This document shows, in pieces, positions 7,726-17,324 of a DNA stretch of 64,000 nucleotides. This stretch comes from JAICYJ01 sp963797565 (GTDB lineage Bacteria > Actinomycetota > Thermoleophilia > Gaiellales > JAICJC01), in the NCBI GenBank assembly GCA_963797565.1, contig CAWCPM010000008.1, positions 1 to 64,000 of the forward strand. The letters are read 5' to 3'. Below the pieces are notes generated by a model that made no database searches, was not told the origin of the DNA, and saw only the letters and a list, made by a program, of their open reading frames with translations. The position numbers and the translations under genes are program-made. Every line of letters starts with the position of its first letter. Position 1 is the stretch's first letter.

Positions 7726-9863
7726 ATGCTCGCCCGCTTCGCACATCTGACAAACCAGCACCGCTGGGCCGTGATCGGCGCCTGGGCGGTTCTCACGCTC
7801 TTCGGCGCTTTCGCTGCCGGAGAGGTCTCCAACCGCTGGTACCAGGGCCTCGCGATCCCTGGCGGCCCCGCCTACGAGGCGAGCCAGCGGACGCTGGATG
7901 CGTTCGGCGCCGGCGCACGCGCACCGAACGTCGTCGTCTTCCATGCGGCTGGTGACGCGACGAAGAGCAGGGCGATCGAGCGCGCGACGCGGCGAGCCGC
8001 CGCCACCATGCCCGGCGCCCTCGTAAGCTCGTACTTCACAACCGGCGACGCGATGTACGTCTCGCGCGACCGGCACACCACCTTCGCCGAGGTCTATCCG
8101 CCGGGTCCGGCCACCGTCGCCACGAAGAGCGGTGCCGTGAAGATGCGGGCCGCGGCCGCGGCAGGCCTGCCGGCCGGGATCACCGTGAACGTCACCGGCC
8201 ACCTCCCGCTCGACGAGGCGAGCGCCGATGGCTCGAGCGGCGGTCCCAGCCTGCTGGTTGAGGCTGTGATCGGAGCGCTGGGCGCGCTTGTGATCCTGCT
8301 GTTCGTCTTCGGGACGCTGCCGGCCGTGCTGATGCCGGTGGTCGTCGCGATGGCTGCGATTCTCAACACGTTCACGCTCGTGTGGGCGCTGACGTACGTG
8401 ACCGACGTCTCGATCATCGTCCAGTTCCTGATCGCGCTGGTCGGCCTCGGCGTCGCGATCGACTACGCGCTGGTCATGATCTTCCGCTTCCGCGAGGAGC
8501 TGCGAGACGGCGCGGACGTCGACGCGGCGCTCGTCGAGACGGTCACCCACGCGGGGCGCTCCGTGATCGTGTCGGGCTCGACGGTCGCGATCGGACTGCT
8601 CGCGCTGATCGCAGTGCCGCTGCCGCTCGTCCGCTCGATGGGCGTCGCCGGCATGCTGATCCCCGCCGTCTCGGTGCTCGCGTCGCTGACGCTGCTACCT
8701 GCGCTCCTGGCCGTGCTTGGAGAGCGCGTCAACAGTCTTCGCGTCATACCGCGTCGCTTCGTTGACCGCGGCCATCCCGAGCACGGAGCCTGGGGCCGCT
8801 GGGCGCGCTTCGTGGTTCGCCGCCCGCTCCCGGTCGCAGCGACCGGCCTTGCAATCGCCACGCTGCTTGCGGGCTTCGGAACGCAGCTGAACCCCAACGA
8901 GCCGCAGCTCAAGAACTTCCCCGGCACCGGCACCGCGATCGCCGGCCGCCAGATGCTCGCCGACGCGCACATCAGCCCGGGCGTGATGAAGCCGCTCGAC
9001 GTGCTGGTCGAGCGCAGCGGCGACGCCCAACGGATCGCCGCCAAGCTGCGAACGGTTCCGGGCATCGTCGGAGCGACCGCGCCCCCAGCGTGGAGCCGCG
9101 GGCTCGAGCTCGCTGGTCGAGGCGTTCCCCGCTATCGACGGCTCAGCACCCGGCATTCAGGCGATTGTCGACCGCGCACACGACAGGCTGAAGGGCACGA
9201 ACGGCACGCTCACCGGGGTGACGGCAGTGGACCGCGACTTCATCCATGCGCTCTTCCGCAGCTTCCCCTACGTGCTCGCTCTGCTACTGGTCCTGACGCT
9301 GATCCTGCTCGCACGCGCGTTTCGCTCGATCGTGCTCGCGCTCAAGGCCGTCGTGCTCAACCTCATCTCCCTCGCGGCGACCTTCGGCGTCGTCGTGCTC
9401 GTCTTCCAGCAGGGGCACGGCTCCCAGCTCTGGGACATCCCAGCGAGCGGATCCGTGCTCGCCTGGATCCCGCTGATGATCTTCGCCTTCCTCTACGGCC
9501 TCTCGATGGACTACGAGGTCTTCATGATCGGCCGCATGCGCGAGGCCTACGACGAGACGGGCTCCACCGAAAAGGCGATCGAGCTCGGGCTCGCCCGCAC
9601 AGGAAAGCTCGTCACCAGCGGCGCGCTCGTCCTCATGTTCGCCTTCCTCGTCCTCTCGACCGGTCCCGGCTACGAGTTCAAGCCCCTCGCAATCGGCCTC
9701 GCAGCCGGCATCATCCTCGACGCGACCGCTCATCCGCGCCCTGCTCGTGCCAGCGCTGATGCGCCTGCTCGGCGACGCCAACTGGTGGATGCCGCAATGG
9801 ACACGCACCGCGCTACACGTCCGCGGAGAGCCTGCCTATGAACTTGCCGCTGACGAACGCTGA
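7726..9863 (+). pseudogene. MMPL/RND-family transporter, two frameshifts
   Basis: Joining three frames gives about 712 residues of an MMPL-type membrane exporter: an N-terminal helix (WAVIGAWAVLTLFGAF), an exported loop, a block of helices with the conserved G-AIDYALVMIFR segment, a second loop, and a second helical block with GLSMDYEVFM. The frame breaks near 9081-9105 (probably one extra C in a C5 run; SSSLVEAFPAIDG resumes in the next frame) and again near 9729, after which the reading continues to TGA 9861-9863. ATG 7726 has AGGAGA five bases upstream. It is either a recently inactivated gene or sequencing error. Substrate unknown; related proteins export lipids or drugs. Confidence 0.85.
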
Positions 9864-10104
9864 CCGTTCCCGCGATCGACGGGCGTGTGCGGTTCCGCCC
9901 TGGGGATGCCCATGGCCTCGGCAGCCGGCAGCAGCGCTCCAGCGTGCAGCCTCTCCAGTCTTGGCGCGGGCAAACACTCTCTCCTCCGGGCGGCCGACCA
10001 GTGGCGACGCCGCGGACGCGCCTCACACGGAGCCGTTCCGGAGATACCGACAGAATGGACAACGACGCGGTCCCGAAACGCGGTATTTGCAGGTGATTCG
10101 TGAG

Positions 10105-10197
10105 CGGAGCGGCGCAGGAGTCGAACCTACCAACCGATGGGCTACATCGGCCTGCCGGTTTTGAAGACCGGATGGGCCACCGGGCCCCTGCCGCCCC
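10105..10197 (-). tRNA. selC: tRNA-Sec (anticodon UCA)
   Basis: The 93-base minus-strand sequence folds as a bacterial selenocysteine tRNA. It has an 8-bp acceptor stem (GGGGCGGC with GCCGCUCC) plus discriminator G, a D stem GGGCC/GGCCC with a four-base loop, an anticodon stem CCGGU/ACCGG with loop CUUCAAA (anticodon UCA), a long variable arm with a 6-bp stem CCGAUG/CAUCGG, and a T arm GUAGG-UUCGACU-CCUGC. The 8-bp acceptor and long variable arm are diagnostic. CCA is not encoded. It implies that the organism makes selenoproteins; selA, selB and selD are not in this window. Confidence 0.92.
10109..10166 (-). repeat. selC 3' segment matching the repeat at 5311-5368
   Basis: Right-hand copy of the 58-bp direct repeat, embedded in the intact tRNA-Sec gene. 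The two copies lie 4798 bp apart in the same orientation and bracket the NarL-type two-component system and the MMPL gene. The next base differs (a here, g in the left copy) and similarity fades within ten bases. The 241 bp between the transporter and the tRNA hold nothing I can annotate. Confidence 0.7.
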
Positions 10198-10242
10198 AAG
10201 GCGCGCAGTCTATGGCCCCGGTACGCCCACCGGCGCGTAACC

Positions 10243-10563
10243 CTACTCCGCCTCCGTGTCGGCCTCGAGGCCGTCCTTGGCGCGCCGGCGGATGCGGTCG
10301 CGGGTCTCGTCGATCCGCAGCCGCAGCTCGGCGGTGTCCTCGTCGGCAACCAGCGGTTCCGGCTCCGGCGGGTCGTAGGTGGCGAAGGCGGCGGCTGGCG
10401 CCGGCGGCGGCGCGTAGGCCGGCTCCGGGGCCGGCCCCGGGTCGAGCAGCGGTGGGTCGTCGGCCGCCACCAGGCCGCGCAGCCGTTGATACGCGCCGGG
10501 CGCAGCCACCAGCACGCCGGCCGTTGCGGCCGCTCCTACGATGAACCATCTTGCTCGTCCCAC
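10243..10563 (-). CDS. Small single-pass membrane protein, Pro-rich
   Basis: 106 aa from GTG 10563, with GGGAGG five bases upstream. One N-terminal membrane helix (FIVGAAATAGVLVAAPGA) is followed by a long Pro/Ala-rich stretch (residues about 35-65) and a highly charged, probably helical tail with alternating Glu/Arg. It is divergent from rpsF. No family recognised; the layout resembles a membrane anchor with a spacer and a coiled tail. Codon bias and the ribosome site support it as real, though its low complexity leaves doubt. Confidence 0.55.
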   Translation of the reverse strand: MGRARWFIVGAAATAGVLVAAPGAYQRLRGLVAADDPPLLDPGPAPEPAYAPPPAPAAAFATYDPPEPEPLVADEDTAELRLRIDETRDRIRRRAKDGLEADTEAE

Positions 10564-10589
10564 CGGGCCTCCCGTTCGAAGGGCGCAAG

Positions 10590-10595
10590 TATACT
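10590..10595 (+). promoter_or_regulatory. Possible -10 box for the rpsF operon
   Basis: TATACT at 10590-10595 is a rare AT-rich hexamer in the 129 bp upstream of rpsF and would give a leader of about 90 bases. No convincing -35 hexamer lies 16-18 bases upstream. Confidence 0.35.
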
Positions 10596-10692
10596 GACGC
10601 CTCGACAATCGAGAGCTTCCTGCTCCGGTGCGGCGCGACCCTGATCCTGATGGTCGCGCATCTCCCGCCGGGGCTGCACGAGACCAGAGGAG

Positions 10693-11076
10693 GTGATCAG
10701 GATCAACCCATACGAGATCATGCTGCTGATCGAGCCCGACGTGCCGGAGGAACGGCACCGCGAGGTGATCGAGCGCGTCCAGCAGATCGTTGAGAAGGGC
10801 AAGGGCAGCTGGGGCGGCGTCGAGCCGTGGGGCCGCCGCAAGCTTGCCTATGAGATCAAGCACATGGGCGAGGCGTGGTACTACGTGCTCACGTTCGACG
10901 CGCCCGCGCCGGTGCTGCACGAGGCCACGCGCGTGCTCGCCATCACCGATGGCGTTATGCGCTTCATGGCCACCAACCGCATTCCCGGCAGCTCGCCGGC
11001 CAAGCCGGCCGACCGTGCCGAGACCCATGCCGAGGAGCCCGAGACGGAGCCAGAGCCGGTCGAGGCCGGCGCCTGA
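10693..11076 (+). CDS. rpsF: 30S ribosomal protein S6
   Basis: 127 aa as read from GTG 10693. The S6 core is clear (PYEIMLLIEPD, WGRRKLAYEIKH, YYVLTFDA) and is followed by an acidic C-terminal tail rich in Glu and Pro (about 100-127). S6 binds S18 on the small-subunit platform, and rpsR lies two genes downstream. The start is odd: GTG 10693 overlaps a perfect ribosome site (AGGAGGTGATCA), so it cannot use that site at normal spacing. An ATC at 10702 is eight bases downstream of AGGAGG and could be the real initiator, as ATT is in infC; otherwise initiation is at GTG with weaker pairing. First gene of rpsF-ssb-rpsR-rplI. Confidence 0.93.
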   Translation: MIRINPYEIMLLIEPDVPEERHREVIERVQQIVEKGKGSWGGVEPWGRRKLAYEIKHMGEAWYYVLTFDAPAPVLHEATRVLAITDGVMRFMATNRIPGSSPAKPADRAETHAEEPETEPEPVEAGA

Positions 11077-11142
11077 ACGCCGTCCGCAACCTCGCCTATC
11101 ATACCGAACACACGTTCGTAGCGAAAGGCACTGGAGGAACAC

Positions 11143-11604
11143 GTGGCAAACATCAACAGAGTCATCCTGACGGGGAACCTGACCAGCGACCCCGAACTGT
11201 CCAGCCTGCCCAGCGGCACCCAGGTGTGCAAGCTGCGGCTGGCCGTGAACCGGCGCTACAAGGACCAGTCCAGCGGGGAGTGGGTCGAGAAGCCCAACTA
11301 CTTCGACATCAAGGTCTGGGGCGCGCAGGGCGAGAACTGCGCCAACTACCTGGCCAAGGGCCGCGCGATCGCGGTCGACGGCCGGCTCGAGTGGCGTGAG
11401 TGGGAGTCGCAGGACGGCTCCAAGCGCCAGGCGGTCGAGGTCGTGGCCGACACGGTCCAGTTCCTGGGCTCGCGTGACGGCGGCGGCGGTGGCGAGGGTG
11501 GCGGCCAGGGCCGCAGCTTCGAGCCGCGCGGCGGCGAGCTGAAGCCCGACCCGGTGCCGGCGGCGTTCGGTCCCAGCGGCGGCGACGACGACATTCCGTT
11601 CTAG
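11143..11604 (+). CDS. ssb: Single-stranded DNA-binding protein
   Basis: 153 aa. The OB fold spans about residues 1-110 (NRVILTGNLTSDPEL, NYFDIKVWGAQGENC), followed by a Gly-rich disordered linker and the acidic tip DDDIPF that recruits replication and repair proteins. It binds ssDNA as a homotetramer. GTG 11143 is preceded by GGAGGAACAC. It lies between rpsF and rpsR, the standard order. Confidence 0.97.
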   Translation: MANINRVILTGNLTSDPELSSLPSGTQVCKLRLAVNRRYKDQSSGEWVEKPNYFDIKVWGAQGENCANYLAKGRAIAVDGRLEWREWESQDGSKRQAVEVVADTVQFLGSRDGGGGGEGGGQGRSFEPRGGELKPDPVPAAFGPSGGDDDIPF

Positions 11605-11616
11605 AAGGAGCAGTAC

Positions 11617-11880
11617 ATGGCATCAAAGCCCAAGCGGCGTCCGGCCAAAACGCGTACCGGCGCCGGCGCATCGACTCGACGCAAGTCCTGCTACTTCTGC
11701 AAGGACAAGGTCGAGGAGATCGACTACAAGAACTACAACCAGCTTCGGCGCTACGTGTCGGAGAAGGGGAAGATCCGGTCGCGTCGCATCACCGGCGCCT
11801 GCCGGCGGCACCAGCGCCAGGTGGCGGTGGCCGTGAAGCGCGCGCGTGAGGTGGCTCTGCTGCCCTACGCGGTCAACTGA
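11617..11880 (+). CDS. rpsR: 30S ribosomal protein S18, zinc-binding type
   Basis: 87 aa. The basic N-terminus is followed by CYFCKDK (Cys25, Cys28) and later ACRRH, giving the Cys-rich (C+) form of S18 that can bind zinc. The core SEKGKIRSRRITG is typical. AGAAGGAG precedes ATG 11617. Actinobacteria often encode a second, Cys-free S18 elsewhere for zinc limitation; it cannot be assessed here. Confidence 0.96.
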   Translation: MASKPKRRPAKTRTGAGASTRRKSCYFCKDKVEEIDYKNYNQLRRYVSEKGKIRSRRITGACRRHQRQVAVAVKRAREVALLPYAVN

Positions 11881-11978
11881 ATCCCCGCAAGCAGCGGTGA
11901 AATCGGGCGCGCCGGGCTGGCATCCGCCGGCGCGTGGGACGATGATCGCGGCCCCGGCCGCGTGACGACGAGGACGTG

Positions 11979-12494
11979 ATGGCACACAAAGGAACTCAGG
12001 CGATCCTGCTGCAGGACGTCGACAAACTTGGCCGCAAGGGCGACGTCGTGAACGTCGCCGCCGGCTACATGCGCAACTTCCTGGAGCCGCGCAAGCTGGC
12101 GCTGGCCGCCGGCGACGGCATGGTCGCGCAGGTGCAGCGCCAGGAGGAGATGCGCAGGCGCCACGAGGCGCAGGGCGAGGAGCAGGCGCGCGACATCGCC
12201 CACACCCTCAACCGTACCGTGCTCACGATCAAGGCCCGCGCCGGGACCGAGGACCGGCTGTACGGCTCGGTCACGTCCAGCGACATCGCCGACGCGATCT
12301 GGAAGGCCCGCAAGATCCGGGTCGACCGCCGCAAGGTGGCGCTGGACGATGCGATCAAGGCGCTCGGCTCCTACCGCGTCACGATCGCCGTGTGGGGCGA
12401 TGTCGAGGCCACCGTCAAGGTGATGGTGGTGCCGGGCGAAGCCGGTGAAGAGGGCAACGTGGAAGCCTTCGAAGCCGAGCCGGACGACTACTGA
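11979..12494 (+). CDS. rplI: 50S ribosomal protein L9
   Basis: 171 aa from ATG 11979, with GAGGA five bases upstream; the GTG three bases earlier is less well placed. The N-terminal RNA-binding domain (ILLQDVDKLGRKGDVVNVAAGYMRNFL), long connecting helix and C-terminal domain (LYGSVTSSDIADAI) are all present. It exceeds the usual ~148 residues because of an acidic C-terminal extension. Fourth gene of the ribosomal block, 14 bases before dnaB. Confidence 0.96.
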   Translation: MAHKGTQAILLQDVDKLGRKGDVVNVAAGYMRNFLEPRKLALAAGDGMVAQVQRQEEMRRRHEAQGEEQARDIAHTLNRTVLTIKARAGTEDRLYGSVTSSDIADAIWKARKIRVDRRKVALDDAIKALGSYRVTIAVWGDVEATVKVMVVPGEAGEEGNVEAFEAEPDDY

Positions 12495-12507
12495 TCCGCC
12501 CCGCCTG

Positions 12508-13866
12508 ATGGCCGTCGACCAGCAGCAGCAGCGCGCGCCCACCGTCCCGCCGCACGACCTCGATGCCGAGGAGTCGGTGCTGGGTGCGATGCTGGTATCC
12601 GCGAACGCGATCGCGATCGTGTCCGAGGTGCTGCAGCCGGAGGACTTCTACCGGCGATCGCACGCCACCATCTACGAGACGATCCTGCGGGTCTACGCCG
12701 AGGGCGGCACCGTCGACTCGATCACGCTGATCAACTCCCTGCAGAACCAGGGGCAGCTGGACGAGGTGGGCGGCAAGGCGGCCGTGAACACGCTGGCCTC
12801 GACCGTGCCGGCCGTGGCCAACGCGCACCGCTACGCCGAGATCGTGCGCGACGCCAGCACCTACCGCAACCTGATCCGGGCCGGCACTCAGATCGCCCAG
12901 CTCGGGTACGAGCGGCTGGGCGAGCCGCAGGAACTGGTCGACCAGGCCGAGCAGGTCGTGTTCGGGATCGCAGACCAGCGCATCACCAGCGACTTCTTCC
13001 CGATCGCCGGCCTGCTGAACGACTCCTTCGAGCGGATCAGCCAGCTGCACGAGTCCGGCCGCGAGATCACCGGCGTCAGCACCGGGTTTCGCAAGCTGGA
13101 CAAGATCACGGCCGGGCTGCAGCCATCCAACCTGGTGATCCTGGCAGCCCGCCCGGGCATGGGCAAGACGTCGCTGGCGCTGAACGTGGCCGCCCATGTG
13201 GGCATCCGCGAGCAGCTGCCGGTCGCGATCTTCACGATCGAGATGTCGCGCGACGAGGTCACGCAGCGCCTGATGTGCTCGGAGGGCAAGGTCGACTCCA
13301 GCCGGCTGCGCACCGGCAAGCTCGCGCCCGAGGAGTGGCCGAAGCTGACCGCCGCCTGCTCGCACCTGCAGGAGGCGCCGATCTACATCGACGACACGGC
13401 CGGCATCACCGCCCTCGAGATCAAGGCCAAGACGCGGCGGCTGAAGGCGCGCCACCCGAACCTGGCGCTGGTCGTGATCGACTACCTGCAGCTGATGAGC
13501 GGCGGCGCCCGGTTCGAGAACCGGGTGAACGAGATCTCGCACATCTCACGCCAGCTGAAGCTGATCGCGCGCGACCTCGAGGTGCCGGTGCTGGCGCTGT
13601 CGCAGCTGTCGCGCGCCGTCGAGCAGCGCGGTGCCAAGGACCGGCGGCCGCAGCTTTCGGACCTGCGTGAGTCCGGCTCGATCGAGCAGGACGCCGACCT
13701 GGTCATGTTCATCTACCGCGACGACTACTACGACCCCGAGAGCGAGCACAAGGGCGAGGCCGAGCTGATCGTGAGCAAGCACCGCAACGGCCCCCTGGAC
13801 ACCGTGCAGCTGGCCTACCAGGGCCGCTACACGCGGTTCGCCAACCTCGCTCAGGGCCCGTCCTGA
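12508..13866 (+). CDS. dnaB: Replicative DNA helicase DnaB
   Basis: 452 aa from ATG 12508. The N-terminal primase-interacting domain (DLDAEESVLGAML) is followed by a RecA-like motor with Walker A RPGMGKTS at about 215-222, Walker B VVIDYLQLM, and the late motifs LSRAVEQR and LRESGSIEQDAD. The hexamer unwinds the fork. Full length with no intein inserted at the usual P-loop or DRESG-type sites. A longer in-frame reading back to 12445 would overlap rplI and is rejected. Confidence 0.97.
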   Translation: MAVDQQQQRAPTVPPHDLDAEESVLGAMLVSANAIAIVSEVLQPEDFYRRSHATIYETILRVYAEGGTVDSITLINSLQNQGQLDEVGGKAAVNTLASTVPAVANAHRYAEIVRDASTYRNLIRAGTQIAQLGYERLGEPQELVDQAEQVVFGIADQRITSDFFPIAGLLNDSFERISQLHESGREITGVSTGFRKLDKITAGLQPSNLVILAARPGMGKTSLALNVAAHVGIREQLPVAIFTIEMSRDEVTQRLMCSEGKVDSSRLRTGKLAPEEWPKLTAACSHLQEAPIYIDDTAGITALEIKAKTRRLKARHPNLALVVIDYLQLMSGGARFENRVNEISHISRQLKLIARDLEVPVLALSQLSRAVEQRGAKDRRPQLSDLRESGSIEQDADLVMFIYRDDYYDPESEHKGEAELIVSKHRNGPLDTVQLAYQGRYTRFANLAQGPS

Positions 13867-13881
13867 GAGGCGTGGATCCGG

Positions 13882-15177
<1,296 letters not shown>

Positions 15178-15244
15178 GCCCGGCGTTACCGAGCCGTTAC
15201 CCGGCCGAGCAGGTGGCGTGACCGGCCGGCTCTAGTGTGCTGCT

Positions 15245-16320
15245 GTGAGGTGTGTGGCAATGGCGGTGCTGCTGGTGGCGGCGACGGCGTGCAGCGGGTC
15301 CCAGGCAGGTGACTCCGGCACGGGCCCGTCGTCGGCCACCAGCGCGCCCCCGCCCTCGACGGTGACGCCGCCGCCGCCCACCCGCGCTATCAGCGCCCGC
15401 CCCAGTTCGTGATGGTCTCGTTCGACGGCTCGGGTGACCCGAAGCTCTGGAGGCACTGGCGTGCCGTCGGCGCCCGCACCGGCGCCCGCTTCAGCTTCTT
15501 CCTGTCGGGCGTCTACCTGCTCGACCCGGCTCAGCGGCACCTCTACCACCCGCCTCGCCACCCGGCCGGCAGCTCCGACATCGGCTTCAGCCCGAGTGCG
15601 GCGGCGGTGCGCGCGCTGGTACGGCAGATCGACCTCGGCTACGCCGAGGGGCACGAGATCGGGACGCACTACAACGGCCACTTCTGCGAGCCCTACCGCG
15701 GCAACATCAGCACCTGGAGCAGGCGCGACTGGCGGCACGAGATCGGCCAGTTCCACAAGCTGATGCACCACGCCGGCCTGGCCGTCCCCGACAGCGAGAT
15801 CCGCGGCGGCCGCACGCCCTGCCTGCAGGGCCACCTCGGCCGGCTCTACCCGGTGCTGCGGTCGGAGGGCATGACCTACGACACCAGCCAGGCCGACCTG
15901 CCGGGCGACTGGCCGCGACGGCGCGACGGCATCTGGAGCTTCCCCCTGGCGCTGATCAAGCTGGTCGGCACGCCCTGGCGGTCGCTCTCGATGGACTACA
16001 ACTTCTACGTCAACCAGTCGGACGCGCGGCCGGTGTCGCGGCGCCGCTCCCGTGTCCTTGCCGACGACGTCTTCGCCAGCTACATGCGCTACTTCCGCGC
16101 CAACTACCACGGCGACCGCGCGCCGATCGACGTCGGAAACCACTTCGCAACGTGGAACCACGGCGCCTACGTGGATGCGCTGACGCGGTTCGTCGACACG
16201 GTCTGCGACCGCCCCGAGGTGCGCTGCGTGACCTACTCGACGCTGGTGGCGTGGCTTGACGCGCAGCCGCGCCGCTGGCTGGCACGCGACCGTGCCGGCC
16301 GCTTCCCGCCGATGGGATAG
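15245..16320 (+). CDS. Secreted polysaccharide-deacetylase-like lipoprotein, N-terminal frameshift
   Basis: From GTG 15245 the frame encodes a lipoprotein signal (VLLVAATAC) and a Ser/Pro/Thr linker, then hits a stop. The enzyme domain is open in another frame, from about 15388 to 16320 (303 aa from its first ATG at 15409). The break lies in a C-rich run near 15381-15386. The domain shows a NodB-like start (FVMVSFDGSGD) and a metal-binding-type HEIGTHYNGHFC segment. It resembles a divergent actinobacterial deacetylase-fold family; substrate unknown. With the frame repaired it would be a lipid-anchored extracellular enzyme of about 358 aa. Convergent with the next operon. Confidence 0.75.
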
Positions 16321-16322
16321 AG

Positions 16323-17324
16323 CTACGGCACCAGCCGCAGCAGCGTGCCCGTCGGCTTCTGCACCACCCACACCGCATCGCCGGTGGTCGCGATCGCGGC
16401 GCCCGCCTGGCCGACGGCGATCGGCGGGTCGAGTGCGCCGGTGGCGGGGTCGATGCGGGCGACGCCGAAGCTGCCGCTGACCCAAACGCCGCCGGTGCCG
16501 GCCGCGAGCGACCCGCCCCCGCCCGGCACCGTGACGCGGTCGAGCAGCTGCAGCGCTCCGGTCGCCACCCGCAGCACGGTCGTGCCCTCGTAGACCCAGA
16601 TCGACCCGGCGTAGACCGTGATCTGCGACGGCCGCCCGGCGCCGTTCGCGCCGATGGTGGTGGTGCCGGTCACCTTGCCGTTGGCGATGTTCATCCGCGT
16701 CAGCGTGCGGTCGCGGTCGTCGGTCACCAGCACGGCGCCGGCGTCGGTGGTGATCGCGTCGGGATGTCCGGTCACGTGCCGCGTCGCGACCACGCGCAGC
16801 GTGCCCGGGTCGAGCTGCACCAGCCGGCCCCCGTCCGCGGTCACCCACAGCCGGCCCTGCGCGGCCAGCAGCGCGCGCAGCCTCGCGCCGAGGGCCCGGC
16901 GCTCGATCACCTTGCCGGTGGCCGGATCGATCCGCATCACGGCGCCGCCGCCGGCCACGTACACCGCCGATGCCGTGGCCGCGATCAGGTAGGGCGTATT
17001 CGAGGCCGGCAACACGGTGGCCGGAGCAGCGATGCCCGTCACCGTGTCCACGGCAATCAGCGAGCCGAGCAGGTGCGGGCCGCCGCCCCAGACCGCCGCC
17101 CACATCGTGGTCGTCCCGTCCCAGGCGATCGCCGGCACCCCGCCCAGCGGGATCCGCGCCGTCACCCGCCGCGGCAGCGCGGGGGCGGTGCTGTGGCCGC
17201 CGCCGGTGCTGCCCGCCGGCACCACCACCACCGTGCGCCCGCCGTTTTCGACGTGCAGGCCGGACTGGCTGCCGCATCCGGCCGCCAGCACCGCCAGCAG
17301 CGAGATCGCCGCGAGCCGCCTCAT
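16323..17324 (-). CDS. Beta-propeller lipoprotein
   Basis: 333 aa with signal peptide and lipobox (VLAAGC, Cys18). Repeated blades of about 45 residues carry VxRIDPATGxV and WVxxxxG motifs (MRIDPATGKV, ARIDPATGAL, RLWVTADG, GVWVSGSF), typical of YVTN/NHL-type propellers. It overlaps the kinase stop by an ATGA, so the regulator, kinase and propeller are made together. The layout resembles Streptomyces CseB-CseC, which work with the lipoprotein CseA. A role as accessory sensor for the kinase is inferred from context. Confidence 0.8.
   Translation of the reverse strand: MRRLAAISLLAVLAAGCGSQSGLHVENGGRTVVVVPAGSTGGGHSTAPALPRRVTARIPLGGVPAIAWDGTTTMWAAVWGGGPHLLGSLIAVDTVTGIAAPATVLPASNTPYLIAATASAVYVAGGGAVMRIDPATGKVIERRALGARLRALLAAQGRLWVTADGGRLVQLDPGTLRVVATRHVTGHPDAITTDAGAVLVTDDRDRTLTRMNIANGKVTGTTTIGANGAGRPSQITVYAGSIWVYEGTTVLRVATGALQLLDRVTVPGGGGSLAAGTGGVWVSGSFGVARIDPATGALDPPIAVGQAGAAIATTGDAVWVVQKPTGTLLRLVP

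Noticed and set aside
12508..13866. An intein in DnaB, a common site in actinobacteria.
   Set aside because: The gene has normal length and its P-loop and later motifs are uninterrupted.
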